This document shows positions 13,961-21,605 of a DNA stretch of 30,434 nucleotides, one piece after another. Position numbers and translations under genes: made by a program. The notes under the pieces are model-generated. The model was given only the letters and a program-made list of their open reading frames with translations, was not told the DNA's origin and ran no database searches. The stretch's first letter is position 1. The number at the start of each line of letters is the position of its first letter. Source of the stretch: Aquificaceae bacterium (lineage in GTDB: Bacteria; Aquificota; Aquificia; Aquificales; Aquificaceae); NCBI GenBank assembly GCA_027014185.1, contig JALWEK010000147.1:1-30434 (forward strand). Reading direction: 5' to 3'.

Positions 13961-13966
13961 TATAAT
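13961..13966 (+). promoter_or_regulatory. Candidate -10 box (TATAAT) directly after flhB
   Basis: A perfect TATAAT begins at the base after the flhB stop (13958-13960). A start near 13973 would give nrdA a leader of about 150 bases, or drive a small transcript. No good -35 is seen within the flhB end. Confidence 0.35.
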
Positions 13967-14011
13967 TAGCGCCCTTTTGCAGAGAAGGACCGTATGTGTG
14001 AGATCTCTAAG

Positions 14012-14037
14012 GGTTATCAAGTACTTGTGGTTATCAA
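14012..14037. repeat. 9-bp direct repeat GGTTATCAA around a palindrome, upstream of nrdA
   Basis: GGTTATCAA occurs at 14012-14020 and 14029-14037, 17 bp apart. Between and overlapping them is the perfect 10-bp palindrome CAAGTACTTG (14018-14027), which fits the central NrdR-box pattern at 7 of 10 positions. Such arrangements are typical operator sites; a regulator of nrdAB is the natural guess, but the match to NrdR is partial. Confidence 0.4.
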
Positions 14038-14075
14038 TAAATTATCCTGCCCAGACAACGATATAGGATTGAGCG

Positions 14076-14095
14076 AGAGGCCCGACACGGCCTCT
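14076..14095. promoter_or_regulatory. Inverted repeat AGAGGCC-N6-GGCCTCT next to the nrdA -10 box
   Basis: A perfect 7-bp inverted repeat with a six-base loop (CGACAC). It directly abuts TAAAAT (14095-14100) and has no T-run after it, so it looks more like an operator at the promoter than an intrinsic terminator for the flagellar operon. Confidence 0.4.
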
Positions 14096-14100
14096 AAAAT
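14095..14100 (+). promoter_or_regulatory. Candidate -10 box (TAAAAT) for nrdA
   Basis: TAAAAT ends 6 bases before an in-frame ATG at 14107 and 21 before the preferred ATG at 14122. A TTGAGC at 14069-14074 is a possible -35 with a long 20-base spacer. Confidence 0.35.
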
Positions 14101-14121
14101 ACCCTCATGGAGGGGACAGTC

Positions 14122-17100
14122 ATGGAAGTCGTAAAGAGAAGTGGCAAAAGGGAGAAGCTTGACATAAACAAGATCAGGATAGCCCTTGAGTTTGCCTTCA
14201 AGGGGCTCAACGTGGACCCTCTCGAACTGGAGACTGACGCCCAGATCCAGTTCAGGGACGGGATAACGACCGAAGAAATACAGGCGGTTCTTATAAGAAC
14301 CGCCGCCGAGAAGGTCTCACCCGAAACTCCGGACTGGCAGTACGCCGCCGCGAGGCTCCTCCTGTACGACCTCTACAAGAAGGTCGCCCACATAAGGGGA
14401 TACGAGGTCAGGGACGAGCTCTCGAGGGAGTACAGGCCCTACGATACCGAAGGATTTTACAGGTTCGTCAAGAATTACGTGGAGAAGGGTATTTACGGAA
14501 AGTACCTCCTGGAGAACTACTCGGAGGAGGACTTCTTAGAGCTCGCAAAATACATAAAGCCCGAGAGGGATCTCTACTTCAACTACACGGGCATAAAGAT
14601 ACTGGCCGACAGATACCTTGCAAGGGACGAGGAGGGAAGGGTTATAGAGCTGCCTCAGGAGATGTACATGCTCATCTCCATGACCCTTGCCATGCCTGAG
14701 AAGGACAGGGTAAAGTGGGCCAAAGAGTTCTACGACCTGCTCTCCGAGCACCTCGTTACGGTCGCAACGCCCACCCTCATGAACGCGAGGCGTCCCTTCA
14801 CCCAGCTATCTTCCTGCTTCATCCTCACCGTGGACGACGACCTCTACGACATCTTCGACAACGTACAGAAGGCGGCCCAGATCTCGAAGCACGCGGGCGG
14901 TCTGGGTATATACATAGGAAAGCTCAGAGCCACTGGGGCACCGATCAGGAAGTTCAAGGGAGCGAGCTCGGGAATAATTCCGGTGGTCAAGGTGATCAAC
15001 GACGTTATGACTTACGTGGATCAGCTCGGGATGAGAAAGGGCTCGGCCTCGATAACCCTCGACATATGGCACAAAGACATCCTGGACTTTTTGGAGGTAA
15101 AGACCAACGCCGGAGACGAGAGGAAGAAGGCGCACGACATACATCCTGCAGTTTCCATACCGGATATATTCATGAAGCGGGTTATAAACAGGGACAAGTG
15201 GACCCTGTTCGATCCCTACTACACCAAGAAGGTAGCGGGGGACAGAAACCTAGAAGACCTTTGGGGAGAGGCCTTCGAGGAAGAGTACCTCAGACTCGAG
15301 AAGGAGCTCCCCGAAGAGGCCAAGAAGGAGGTGGATGCCTTCGAGCTGTGGAAGAGGCTCCTTACAGTCGCCTTCGAAACGGGCGAACCTTATATCTTCT
15401 TCAGGGATCATGCCAACAGGATAAATCCAAACAAGCACGCAGGTATGGTTTACTCGAGCAACCTCTGCGTCACCGGCGACACACGCCTTGTAACCCAGTT
15501 CGGTCTGGCGAAGGCAGAAGACCTCTACAGAATGGGAGAGCCGATAATAGCTACCTACGACAGAAGGACCGACGGAGACCCTAGCGCTTACGGAACAGAA
15601 AAAGCGCTCTGCATAAAGATGCACAAGACCGCGGAGCAAGCCGATGTATGGGAGGTCTTAACTAAGGACGGGTACAGGATAAAAGCAACCGAGTGGCATG
15701 ATTTTTATGTATTGGAAAGCGGCAAAGTAGTTAAGAAAAAGCTCAAAGATCTTAAGGTAGGAGACAAGCTTCTTATACAGTCGGGAGAGGGTCAGTTCGG
15801 TCAGGAAGGATCTTATGAGCTTGGCCTCCTCCTCGGATGGCTTGCGGGGGACGGAACGCTCTCCAGAGACAGAAGAACCGGCAACCAGGTTGCTATATTT
15901 GACCTGTACAATGAAGACATAGCTCTGAGAGATCTAATATACACAGCCAAGGAAAGCGTAGTCGAAACTTACTATGCCGAGGTTGAAGGGAGAAAAGTAA
16001 TCAACGATTACGAGAGGCCTTTGGCTACCAAAGTGATAAGCCACACCCATAGCAGCAAAAAGCTAAGGATATGTTCCAGCAAGCTCGGCAGGATATTCGA
16101 GGAAAGGTTCGGCTTCACTGCAGAGACCAAACACAGGGTCCCAGAGGTAATCTTCAGAGGAACAAGGGAAACGGTAAGAGGATACCTTCAGGCGCTTTTC
16201 ACCGCAGATGCAACCGTAGAAGTTATAAAGAACTCGGGCGTTCCCACCTTCACAATCCAGCTCACCAGCAAGAGCAGAGAGCTGCTCGAAGACATTCAGA
16301 TACTCCTTGCTAACTTTGGGATAAAGTCCTCCATATACAGACGCTTGGGAGGTAAGTTCATCTATACCACGAAGGATGGTATAAAGAGGGCATACACAAG
16401 CTCTCAGGCCTACAGGCTAGACATAAAGGGAAGAAACGCCGTAAGGTTCGTGAAAGAGATAGGCTTTATAGGAAGTAAACAGGAAAAGGCCCTTAAGGTT
16501 ATCAGGGAAAGGATTTCTAGGGGTTATCCTGCGGAAGGCAGAAAGGAAGAGAAGTTCTTCAGCGAAATAGTGAGTATAAGGTATGCGGGTAAAGAGGACG
16601 TTTACGATACGACCCAGCTCTACAACCATTCCCTGATCTTCAACGGCATAGTTACAGGAAACTGCCACGAGATAATCCAGAACATGAGCCCCACGAAGCA
16701 TCTAGGAAGGGAGCTCGACCCTGAAACGGGAGAGATAACTTACAGGAAGAAATCCGGGGACGTGGTGGTCTGCAACCTAGGATCCGTGAACCTTGGGAAG
16801 GTGCACACGAAGGAGATGATGGAGAAGGTCGTCCCCAAGCTCGTGAGGATGCTCGACAACGTGATAGAGATAAACTACTACGCGATACCGGAGGCGGAGT
16901 ACACCAACAAACGCTACAGGGCCATAGGTATAGGGGTCTCCAATTACCACTACTGCCTTGTAAAGAACGGCATCCAGTGGGAGAGCGAGGAGCATCTTAG
17001 GTTTGCGGACAAGCTCTTCGAGCTTCTCGCCTTCTATGCGATCAAAGGCTCTATGGAGCTCGCAAAGGAAAGGGGTAAGTACAAGCTCTTCGAAGACTCG

Positions 17101-17616
17101 GACTGGAGCAGAGGGATATTCTTCGGAAGGAAGATAGAAGAGATTGAGGAAAACTCTAAGGAGAACGATAACAACCTCCCCTGGAGGGAGCTCGCCGAAG
17201 AGGTTAAAACCAACGGCATGAGAAACGCGTACCTCCTCGCCCTTATGCCTACAGGATCCACCTCCCTGATACTGGGAGCGACCCCCTCCGTGGACCCTAT
17301 ATTCGCCAAATACTACAAGGAAGAGAACATGAGCGGTATCCTACCCCAGGTTCCCCCGGAGATAGACAGGTTCTTCTGGCACTACAAGAGCGCTTACAAC
17401 ATAGATCAGGAGTGGGTGATAAGGGCCGCAGCGGTCAGACAGAAGTGGATAGACCAGGCCCAGTCCCTCAACCTCTTCATAGATCCTGAGAAGATAGACG
17501 GTCCGAGGCTATCGAAGATATACCAGCTTGCCTGGGAGCTGGGACTGAAGACGATCTACTACCTCAGATCCAAGTCAGTAACGGACATAGAGGAGTGCGA
17601 GAGCTGTGCCGTTTAG
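14122..17616 (+). CDS. nrdA: Class I ribonucleoside-diphosphate reductase large subunit, intein-containing
   Basis: NrdA reduces ribonucleotides to deoxyribonucleotides using a radical relayed from NrdB. The host protein is about 765 residues after removal of a 399-residue intein (15466-16662). It starts with an ATP-cone ([18 protein letters not shown]), the allosteric activity site. Active-site parts are SSCFILTV (first redox Cys), NLC joined to HEI across the intein (catalytic thiyl Cys, flanking Asn and Glu), [12 protein letters not shown] (second redox Cys), and LKTIYYLRS (radical-transfer Tyr pair). The tail ECESCAV holds the shuttle Cys pair. ATG 14122 is preferred because GGAGGGG lies six bases before it and the ATP-cone begins there; ATG 14107 would add five residues and abuts a -10-like box. 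nrdB follows 53 bp downstream. Confidence 0.95.
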   Translation: MEVVKRSGKREKLDINKIRIALEFAFKGLNVDPLELETDAQIQFRDGITTEEIQAVLIRTAAEKVSPETPDWQYAAARLLLYDLYKKVAHIRGYEVRDELSREYRPYDTEGFYRFVKNYVEKGIYGKYLLENYSEEDFLELAKYIKPERDLYFNYTGIKILADRYLARDEEGRVIELPQEMYMLISMTLAMPEKDRVKWAKEFYDLLSEHLVTVATPTLMNARRPFTQLSSCFILTVDDDLYDIFDNVQKAAQISKHAGGLGIYIGKLRATGAPIRKFKGASSGIIPVVKVINDVMTYVDQLGMRKGSASITLDIWHKDILDFLEVKTNAGDERKKAHDIHPAVSIPDIFMKRVINRDKWTLFDPYYTKKVAGDRNLEDLWGEAFEEEYLRLEKELPEEAKKEVDAFELWKRLLTVAFETGEPYIFFRDHANRINPNKHAGMVYSSNLCVTGDTRLVTQFGLAKAEDLYRMGEPIIATYDRRTDGDPSAYGTEKALCIKMHKTAEQADVWEVLTKDGYRIKATEWHDFYVLESGKVVKKKLKDLKVGDKLLIQSGEGQFGQEGSYELGLLLGWLAGDGTLSRDRRTGNQVAIFDLYNEDIALRDLIYTAKESVVETYYAEVEGRKVINDYERPLATKVISHTHSSKKLRICSSKLGRIFEERFGFTAETKHRVPEVIFRGTRETVRGYLQALFTADATVEVIKNSGVPTFTIQLTSKSRELLEDIQILLANFGIKSSIYRRLGGKFIYTTKDGIKRAYTSSQAYRLDIKGRNAVRFVKEIGFIGSKQEKALKVIRERISRGYPAEGRKEEKFFSEIVSIRYAGKEDVYDTTQLYNHSLIFNGIVTGNCHEIIQNMSPTKHLGRELDPETGEITYRKKSGDVVVCNLGSVNLGKVHTKEMMEKVVPKLVRMLDNVIEINYYAIPEAEYTNKRYRAIGIGVSNYHYCLVKNGIQWESEEHLRFADKLFELLAFYAIKGSMELAKERGKYKLFEDSDWSRGIFFGRKIEEIEENSKENDNNLPWRELAEEVKTNGMRNAYLLALMPTGSTSLILGATPSVDPIFAKYYKEENMSGILPQVPPEIDRFFWHYKSAYNIDQEWVIRAAAVRQKWIDQAQSLNLFIDPEKIDGPRLSKIYQLAWELGLKTIYYLRSKSVTDIEECESCAV
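15466..16662 (+). mobile_element. LAGLIDADG-type intein in NrdA, inserted before the catalytic cysteine
   Basis: A 399-residue in-frame intein. It begins with Cys1 (block [11 protein letters not shown]) and block B Thr75-x-x-His78 (ATEWHDF). The homing-endonuclease part has two LAGLIDADG-like blocks, [12 protein letters not shown] (119-130, Asp129) and [14 protein letters not shown] (237-250, Asp248); both catalytic acids are present, so it may be active. Block F has His388 (YNHSLIF), and the end is NGIVTGN with Asn399 last. The residue before Asn is Gly, where most inteins have His. The first C-extein residue is the catalytic Cys of NrdA. The gene stretch is more AT-rich than the host (hand counts of 42% and 37% G+C in blocks at 15661 and 15721, versus 58% at 14821), consistent with lateral entry. 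Confidence 0.95.
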
Positions 17617-17669
17617 GGTTTAAAAACCTGCAGAAAGAACGAAATTAATAAGCTGGAGGAGGTAGGAAG

Positions 17670-18722
17670 ATGCTGGAAAGCTCCGAGAAGGTCCTCTCTA
17701 GGAAGCTAATATTCAACCCCGAGGGGGAAAGGGACGCAGCCAAGAGAAAGGTTATAAAGGGCAATCCCACCAACATAATAGAGCTAAACAACATCAAATA
17801 CGGATGGGCCTTCGATCTCTACAAGACGATGGGCTTTTCCAACTTCTGGATACCCGAAGAGATCCCGCTGATGGAGGACAAGAAGCAGTACGAGAGGGTT
17901 CTGTCTGACTACGAGAGAAGAGCCTACGAGCTCGTTCTCTCCTTCCTGATAGCTCTCGACTCTTTCCAGGTGGATATGCTCAAGGACTTTGCCCGTATGA
18001 TAACGGCCCCCGAGATAGAGATGGCTCTGACCGCTCAGGAGTTCCAGGAGTCGATACATGCGTACTCCTACCAGTTCATATTAGAGTCCGTAGTCGATCC
18101 CATAAAGGCGGACGAGATATACAACTACTGGAGGGAGGACGAGAAGCTCAGAGAGAGGAACGAGGTGGTCGCAGAGGTTTACAACGAGTTTATAAAGAAA
18201 CCCACCGAGGAGAACTTCATAAAGGCGGTGATAGGGAACTACATACTCGAGTCCCTCTACTTCTACTCAGGCTTTGCCTTCTTCTACACCCTCGGAAGGC
18301 AGGGTAAGATGACGAACACCGTTCAGCAGATAAAGTACATAAACAGGGACGAGCTCACCCACGTGACCCTCTTCAGGAACATGATCCTGAGCCTTCAAAA
18401 AGAACAGCCCGAGCTCTTCACACCGGAGATCAAAAGCTGGATAAGGGAGTACTTCAAGTACGCGATAGATCAGGAGATAAAGTGGGGGCAGTACGTTACC
18501 CAGGACCAGATACTCGGTATAAACAACCAGCTGATAGACAGGTATATAAAGTATCTGGGGAACCTGAGGCTTACCCAGATAGGTATGGACCCGCTCTACC
18601 CTGAGATAACAGAGAACCCCATGAAGTGGATAGACGACTTCAGAAAGATAAACAACACGAAGACCGACTTCTTCCAGAGGAAGCCCCAGACCTACGCCAA
18701 AGCTAACGAGCTCAAGTGGTAA
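17670..18722 (+). CDS. nrdB: Class I ribonucleoside-diphosphate reductase small subunit
   Basis: A 350-residue NrdB, the helical diiron protein that makes and stores the tyrosyl radical for NrdA. The six metal ligands align as Asp97 (ALDSFQ), Glu127 and His130 (QESIH), Glu194 (ILESL), Glu228 and His231 (DELTH). The radical tyrosine is Tyr134, the fourth residue after His130 (HAYSY), matching the Glu-x2-His-x3-Tyr spacing of radical-tyrosine enzymes, so it is not a Tyr-less variant. A Tyr near the C-terminus (QTYAKANELKW) could serve radical transfer. GGAGGAGGT precedes the ATG. The 53-bp gap after nrdA has no clear terminator, so the two are probably one transcript. Confidence 0.96.
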   Translation: MLESSEKVLSRKLIFNPEGERDAAKRKVIKGNPTNIIELNNIKYGWAFDLYKTMGFSNFWIPEEIPLMEDKKQYERVLSDYERRAYELVLSFLIALDSFQVDMLKDFARMITAPEIEMALTAQEFQESIHAYSYQFILESVVDPIKADEIYNYWREDEKLRERNEVVAEVYNEFIKKPTEENFIKAVIGNYILESLYFYSGFAFFYTLGRQGKMTNTVQQIKYINRDELTHVTLFRNMILSLQKEQPELFTPEIKSWIREYFKYAIDQEIKWGQYVTQDQILGINNQLIDRYIKYLGNLRLTQIGMDPLYPEITENPMKWIDDFRKINNTKTDFFQRKPQTYAKANELKW

Positions 18723-18725
18723 AAT
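18720..18725 (+). promoter_or_regulatory. Candidate -10 box (TAAAAT) overlapping the nrdB stop codon
   Basis: The nrdB TAA (18720-18722) is the start of TAAAAT, which ends 9 bases before the amidohydrolase ATG at 18735. The bases between (CTCTCTCCT) have no Shine-Dalgarno. Confidence 0.35.
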
Positions 18726-18734
18726 CTCTCTCCT

Positions 18735-20036
18735 ATGGAAAGGTACGATCTCCTGATAAAGTCCGCCCTCCTTCCCGATAGGGGCGGTGTGGACATAGGG
18801 ATAAAAGACGGGAAAATAGCCAGGATAGAGGATCACATAGAAGCTGAGGCAAATTATACAATTCACGCAAACGACAAGCTCGCCCTGCCCTCCTTTGCCA
18901 ACATGCACACCCACGTCCCAATGTCCCTTCTGAGGGGGATAGGGGCAGACCTTCCCTTAATGGACTGGCTCCAGAAGGTGATATGGCCATTAGAAGGTGA
19001 GTTCGTCTCTCCTGAGTTCGTGAGAGCCGGGACTGAGCTCGGGATCTTGGAGATGATAAGGAGCGGGACGACCCTCTTCATGGACATGTACTTCTTTGAG
19101 GAGGAGGTGGGAGAGGTAGCAAAGGAGGCGGGCATAAGGGCAGGCCTCGGCTTCGGGATACTTGACTTTCCAACCAAGGTTGCCAAAACTCCTGAGGAGT
19201 ACATAAAGAGGGCGAGGGAGTTTGCCAAGAGCTTGAAGGGAGAGGAGCTCGTCTTTCCCGTCATATGCCCCCATGCACCTTACACCTGCTCCCCCGACAC
19301 ACTTAGAAGGGCCAAAGAGCTAGCCGAGGAGTTTGACCTTTACCTTCACATACACGTTGCCGAGACGAAGGGAGAGGTGGAGAGGATAAAGGAGGAGTAC
19401 GGTAATACCCCCGTCAGGCATCTAGAGAGCATAGGCTTTCTCTCCGATAAGGTTCTCTGCGCCCATATGGTCTGGCTAGACGAGGAAGAGATCGATATAG
19501 TCAGGGAAAGGGGTGTAAAGGTAGCCCACTGTCCTGAGAGCAACCTAAAACTCGCTTCAGGGGTAGCTCCAATACCTGAGTACGTCAGAAGAGGTGTGCA
19601 CGTTACCCTGGGAACGGATGGGCCAGCTTCGAACGACAACCTCGACATGCTCGAGGAGCTCTCCACCATGGCGAAGCTCCACAAAGGGGCTAACCTAAAC
19701 GCCAAGGCTATGGATGCGAGAACCGCTCTGAAGATAGCGACCGAAAACGGATTTTCGGCCGTGGGGATAAAGGCTGGGAAGGTAGAGGAAGGTTACGAGG
19801 CGGATCTAATACTGGTCTCAACTGAAAACCCACACCTCCAGCCCCTATACGACCCGATAGCTCAGGTTGTTTACTCGGCCCGGAGCTCGGATATAGACAC
19901 GGTTGTATGCAGGGGAAAGGTCCTCATGGAGAAGGGAGAGGTGAAGACCCTCGACGAGGAGAGGATACTCCACGAGGCCAAAAGATGGGGGGAGAGGATA
20001 GGCTCTTTCCTTGACAGGCTAAGATCCCAGGGATAG
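18735..20036 (+). CDS. mtaD: Amidohydrolase of the MTA/SAH deaminase (ATZ/TRZ) family
   Basis: A 433-residue metal-dependent amidohydrolase. Metal ligands are seen at His58 and His60 (NMHTH), His207 (HIHVAE) and Asp295 (LGTDGPASNDNLDM); His180, Glu210 and His244 fit substrate or catalytic positions. The block NMHTHVPMSLLRGIGADLPL is characteristic of 5'-methylthioadenosine / S-adenosylhomocysteine deaminases, so deamination of MTA or SAH in purine and methionine salvage is the best guess; guanine deaminase or chlorohydrolase-like substrates are alternatives. It follows nrdB by 12 bp and has no Shine-Dalgarno; a TAAAAT box overlaps the nrdB stop. Confidence 0.87.
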   Translation: MERYDLLIKSALLPDRGGVDIGIKDGKIARIEDHIEAEANYTIHANDKLALPSFANMHTHVPMSLLRGIGADLPLMDWLQKVIWPLEGEFVSPEFVRAGTELGILEMIRSGTTLFMDMYFFEEEVGEVAKEAGIRAGLGFGILDFPTKVAKTPEEYIKRAREFAKSLKGEELVFPVICPHAPYTCSPDTLRRAKELAEEFDLYLHIHVAETKGEVERIKEEYGNTPVRHLESIGFLSDKVLCAHMVWLDEEEIDIVRERGVKVAHCPESNLKLASGVAPIPEYVRRGVHVTLGTDGPASNDNLDMLEELSTMAKLHKGANLNAKAMDARTALKIATENGFSAVGIKAGKVEEGYEADLILVSTENPHLQPLYDPIAQVVYSARSSDIDTVVCRGKVLMEKGEVKTLDEERILHEAKRWGERIGSFLDRLRSQG

Positions 20037-20039
20037 ACT
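20034..20039 (+). promoter_or_regulatory. Candidate -10 box (TAGACT) overlapping the amidohydrolase stop codon
   Basis: TAGACT includes the TAG stop (20034-20036) and ends 9 bases before the ATG at 20049; the bases between (ACAAACACG) have no Shine-Dalgarno. Fits TANNNT only loosely. Confidence 0.2.
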
Positions 20040-20048
20040 ACAAACACG

Positions 20049-20516
20049 ATGAAGAAGGACCTTACGAACTTACTCAAGAAAGAGACAGTGCCTCCTGGCT
20101 TTGAAAGCCTCGACTCCGCCAAGGAGTACCTTGCGAGGTATCTCATAAACTACATAAACATAGAGCTGGAGGGTCTTCCCAGGGAAGAGTGGGAGAAGGC
20201 TCTCACAACCTGGGCAAAGATATGTGCTTTCTCAAAGAGCCTGATACCAAAGAGCGAGGAGGATAGGAACAAACTCTACGAGAAGTTCGGCTTTGACCTC
20301 ATGATGCAGGGGATAGCTGAGGACGTTCGACTTACCTTCATAGGCATGCTAAGCATGGGCTTGCTCAAGGAGGAAGAACCTCCACATATGCTCCTAGTGA
20401 GGGCGCTCGAGCTAATAAAGGACGACGAGGAGATTTTGAAGAAGTGGGAGCTCAACCCCGAAATCGTCAGGTTCATCTATGACTTCTACTCTTCCAAGTT
20501 TCCCAAGAGAGCCTAA
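20049..20516 (+). CDS. Unrecognised 155-residue helical cytoplasmic protein
   Basis: A 155-residue soluble protein that looks all-helical, with no signal peptide, membrane segment, Cys cluster or nucleotide-binding loop. The more distinctive parts are LPREEWEKALTTWAKICAF (about 43-61), FGFDLMMQGIAEDVRLTFIG (about 78-97) and NPEIVRFIYDFYSSKFPKRA (about 136-155). Base composition and codon use match its neighbours, so it is a genuine, long-resident gene. It sits between the amidohydrolase and mnmA in close spacing, but neither function explains it. I do not recognise a family; it may be restricted to Aquificales. Confidence 0.75.
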   Translation: MKKDLTNLLKKETVPPGFESLDSAKEYLARYLINYINIELEGLPREEWEKALTTWAKICAFSKSLIPKSEEDRNKLYEKFGFDLMMQGIAEDVRLTFIGMLSMGLLKEEEPPHMLLVRALELIKDDEEILKKWELNPEIVRFIYDFYSSKFPKRA

Positions 20517-20519
20517 ATT
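20514..20519 (+). promoter_or_regulatory. Candidate -10 box (TAAATT) overlapping the upstream stop codon
   Basis: TAAATT includes the TAA stop (20514-20516) and ends 9 bases before the mnmA ATG at 20529; the bases between (AACTCAGCT) have no Shine-Dalgarno. Confidence 0.3.
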
Positions 20520-20528
20520 AACTCAGCT

Positions 20529-21605
20529 ATGAGGATAGCGGTCGGCATGAGTGGTGGCGTGGACAGTAGCGTCACCGCCCTTTTGATGAAGGAGAAGGGA
20601 CACGAGGTAATAGGTGTTACCCTTCGCTTTCACACGATCGAGGCCTGCGAGCTTGAAGGAGCTCACAACGTGTGCTGTTCTCCAAAGGACGTTCAGGATG
20701 CGGCAAAGGTTTCCCAGAGGCTCGGGATCCCGCACCTGACCTTCGACTGGGAGAAGATATTTAAAGAAAGAGTCATAGACTACTTCATAGAGGAGTACTC
20801 AAGAGGGAGGACGCCCAATCCCTGCGCCCTCTGCAACAGAGAGGTGAAAACAGGCTACTTTGCGAGGTATCTGAAAGCGGTGGCTGAGATAGACAGACTC
20901 GCAACGGGACACTACGCAAAAGTAGAAGACCACACCAGGTACGGGAGGGTAATAAGGAGGGGCAGGGACAGGAGGAGGGATCAGTCCTACTTTCTTGCCC
21001 TGGTGAGGAAGGAGGTTCTTGAGATCCTGGAGTTTCCCCTCGGGGACATGACTAAAGAGGAGGTCAGGGAAATCGCCCGCTCTTATGGCCTTGAGGTTGC
21101 AGAGAAGAGGGACTCTCAGGAGGTATGTTTCCTTATGGGCAAGAGTCCCGGGGAGTATCTCGAAAACATACTCGGGGAGAGAGAGGGAGAGATAAGGCAC
21201 GTTTCAGGTAAGGTTCTCGGAAGGCACAGGGGAATATACAACTTCACCATAGGGCAGAGGAGAGGGCTCGGTATATCATACGGGAAGCCCCTCTACGTTG
21301 TGGACATAGATCCCTTTACGAACACCGTCGTCGTGGGGGAGGAAGAGTACCTTTACAACGATACACTTTACGTTAAAGATATAAACTTCCACGTTCCACT
21401 CTCCGAATGGGAGGAGGTTGTGGCACAGATAAGGTACAGGCACGTTCCCGTCCCGGTTGAAAGCATAGAGGAAACTTCCGATGGTTATAGGGTGAAGTTT
21501 AAAGAGGATGTTAGGGGGATAACACCGGGGCAGGTCGTAGCCTTCTACAGGGGAGATCTGCTCCTTGGCGGCGGAATAATAGATGGAACGTGCGGTGAGG
21601 GGTAA
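20529..21605 (+). CDS. mnmA: tRNA-specific 2-thiouridylase MnmA
   Basis: A 358-residue MnmA, which thiolates U34 of tRNA-Lys, tRNA-Glu and tRNA-Gln, using ATP and sulfur delivered by a relay. The PP-loop is SGGVDSS (8-14). Two catalytic Cys are present: Cys102 in NPCALCNREVKTGYF and Cys200 in RDSQEVCFL. GHYA (127-130) and the PNYTIGQRRGLGI-type block (here FTIGQRRGLGISYGKPLYV) are typical. Some extra Cys (Cys40, Cys49, Cys50, Cys99) occur in the N-terminal half. Length is normal. It has no Shine-Dalgarno but a TAAATT box before it. Its last 23 bp overlap the GGDEF-EAL start. Confidence 0.96.
   Translation: MRIAVGMSGGVDSSVTALLMKEKGHEVIGVTLRFHTIEACELEGAHNVCCSPKDVQDAAKVSQRLGIPHLTFDWEKIFKERVIDYFIEEYSRGRTPNPCALCNREVKTGYFARYLKAVAEIDRLATGHYAKVEDHTRYGRVIRRGRDRRRDQSYFLALVRKEVLEILEFPLGDMTKEEVREIARSYGLEVAEKRDSQEVCFLMGKSPGEYLENILGEREGEIRHVSGKVLGRHRGIYNFTIGQRRGLGISYGKPLYVVDIDPFTNTVVVGEEEYLYNDTLYVKDINFHVPLSEWEEVVAQIRYRHVPVPVESIEETSDGYRVKFKEDVRGITPGQVVAFYRGDLLLGGGIIDGTCGEG

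Noticed and set aside
14076..14100. Hairpin after flhB as an intrinsic terminator of the flagellar operon
   Set aside because: The stem is good but it is followed by AAAATACCC rather than a T-run, and it abuts a -10-like box; an operator reading fits better.
14107..17616. nrdA as a fusion protein or pseudogene because of its 1169-residue frame
   Set aside because: The extra 399 residues have intein blocks A, B, F and G, and removing them restores a normal NrdA with all catalytic residues.
17617..17629. GGTTTAAAAACC-type palindrome after nrdA as a terminator
   Set aside because: Only about five pairs with almost no loop and no T-run; nrdB has its own strong ribosome-binding site in the same probable transcript.
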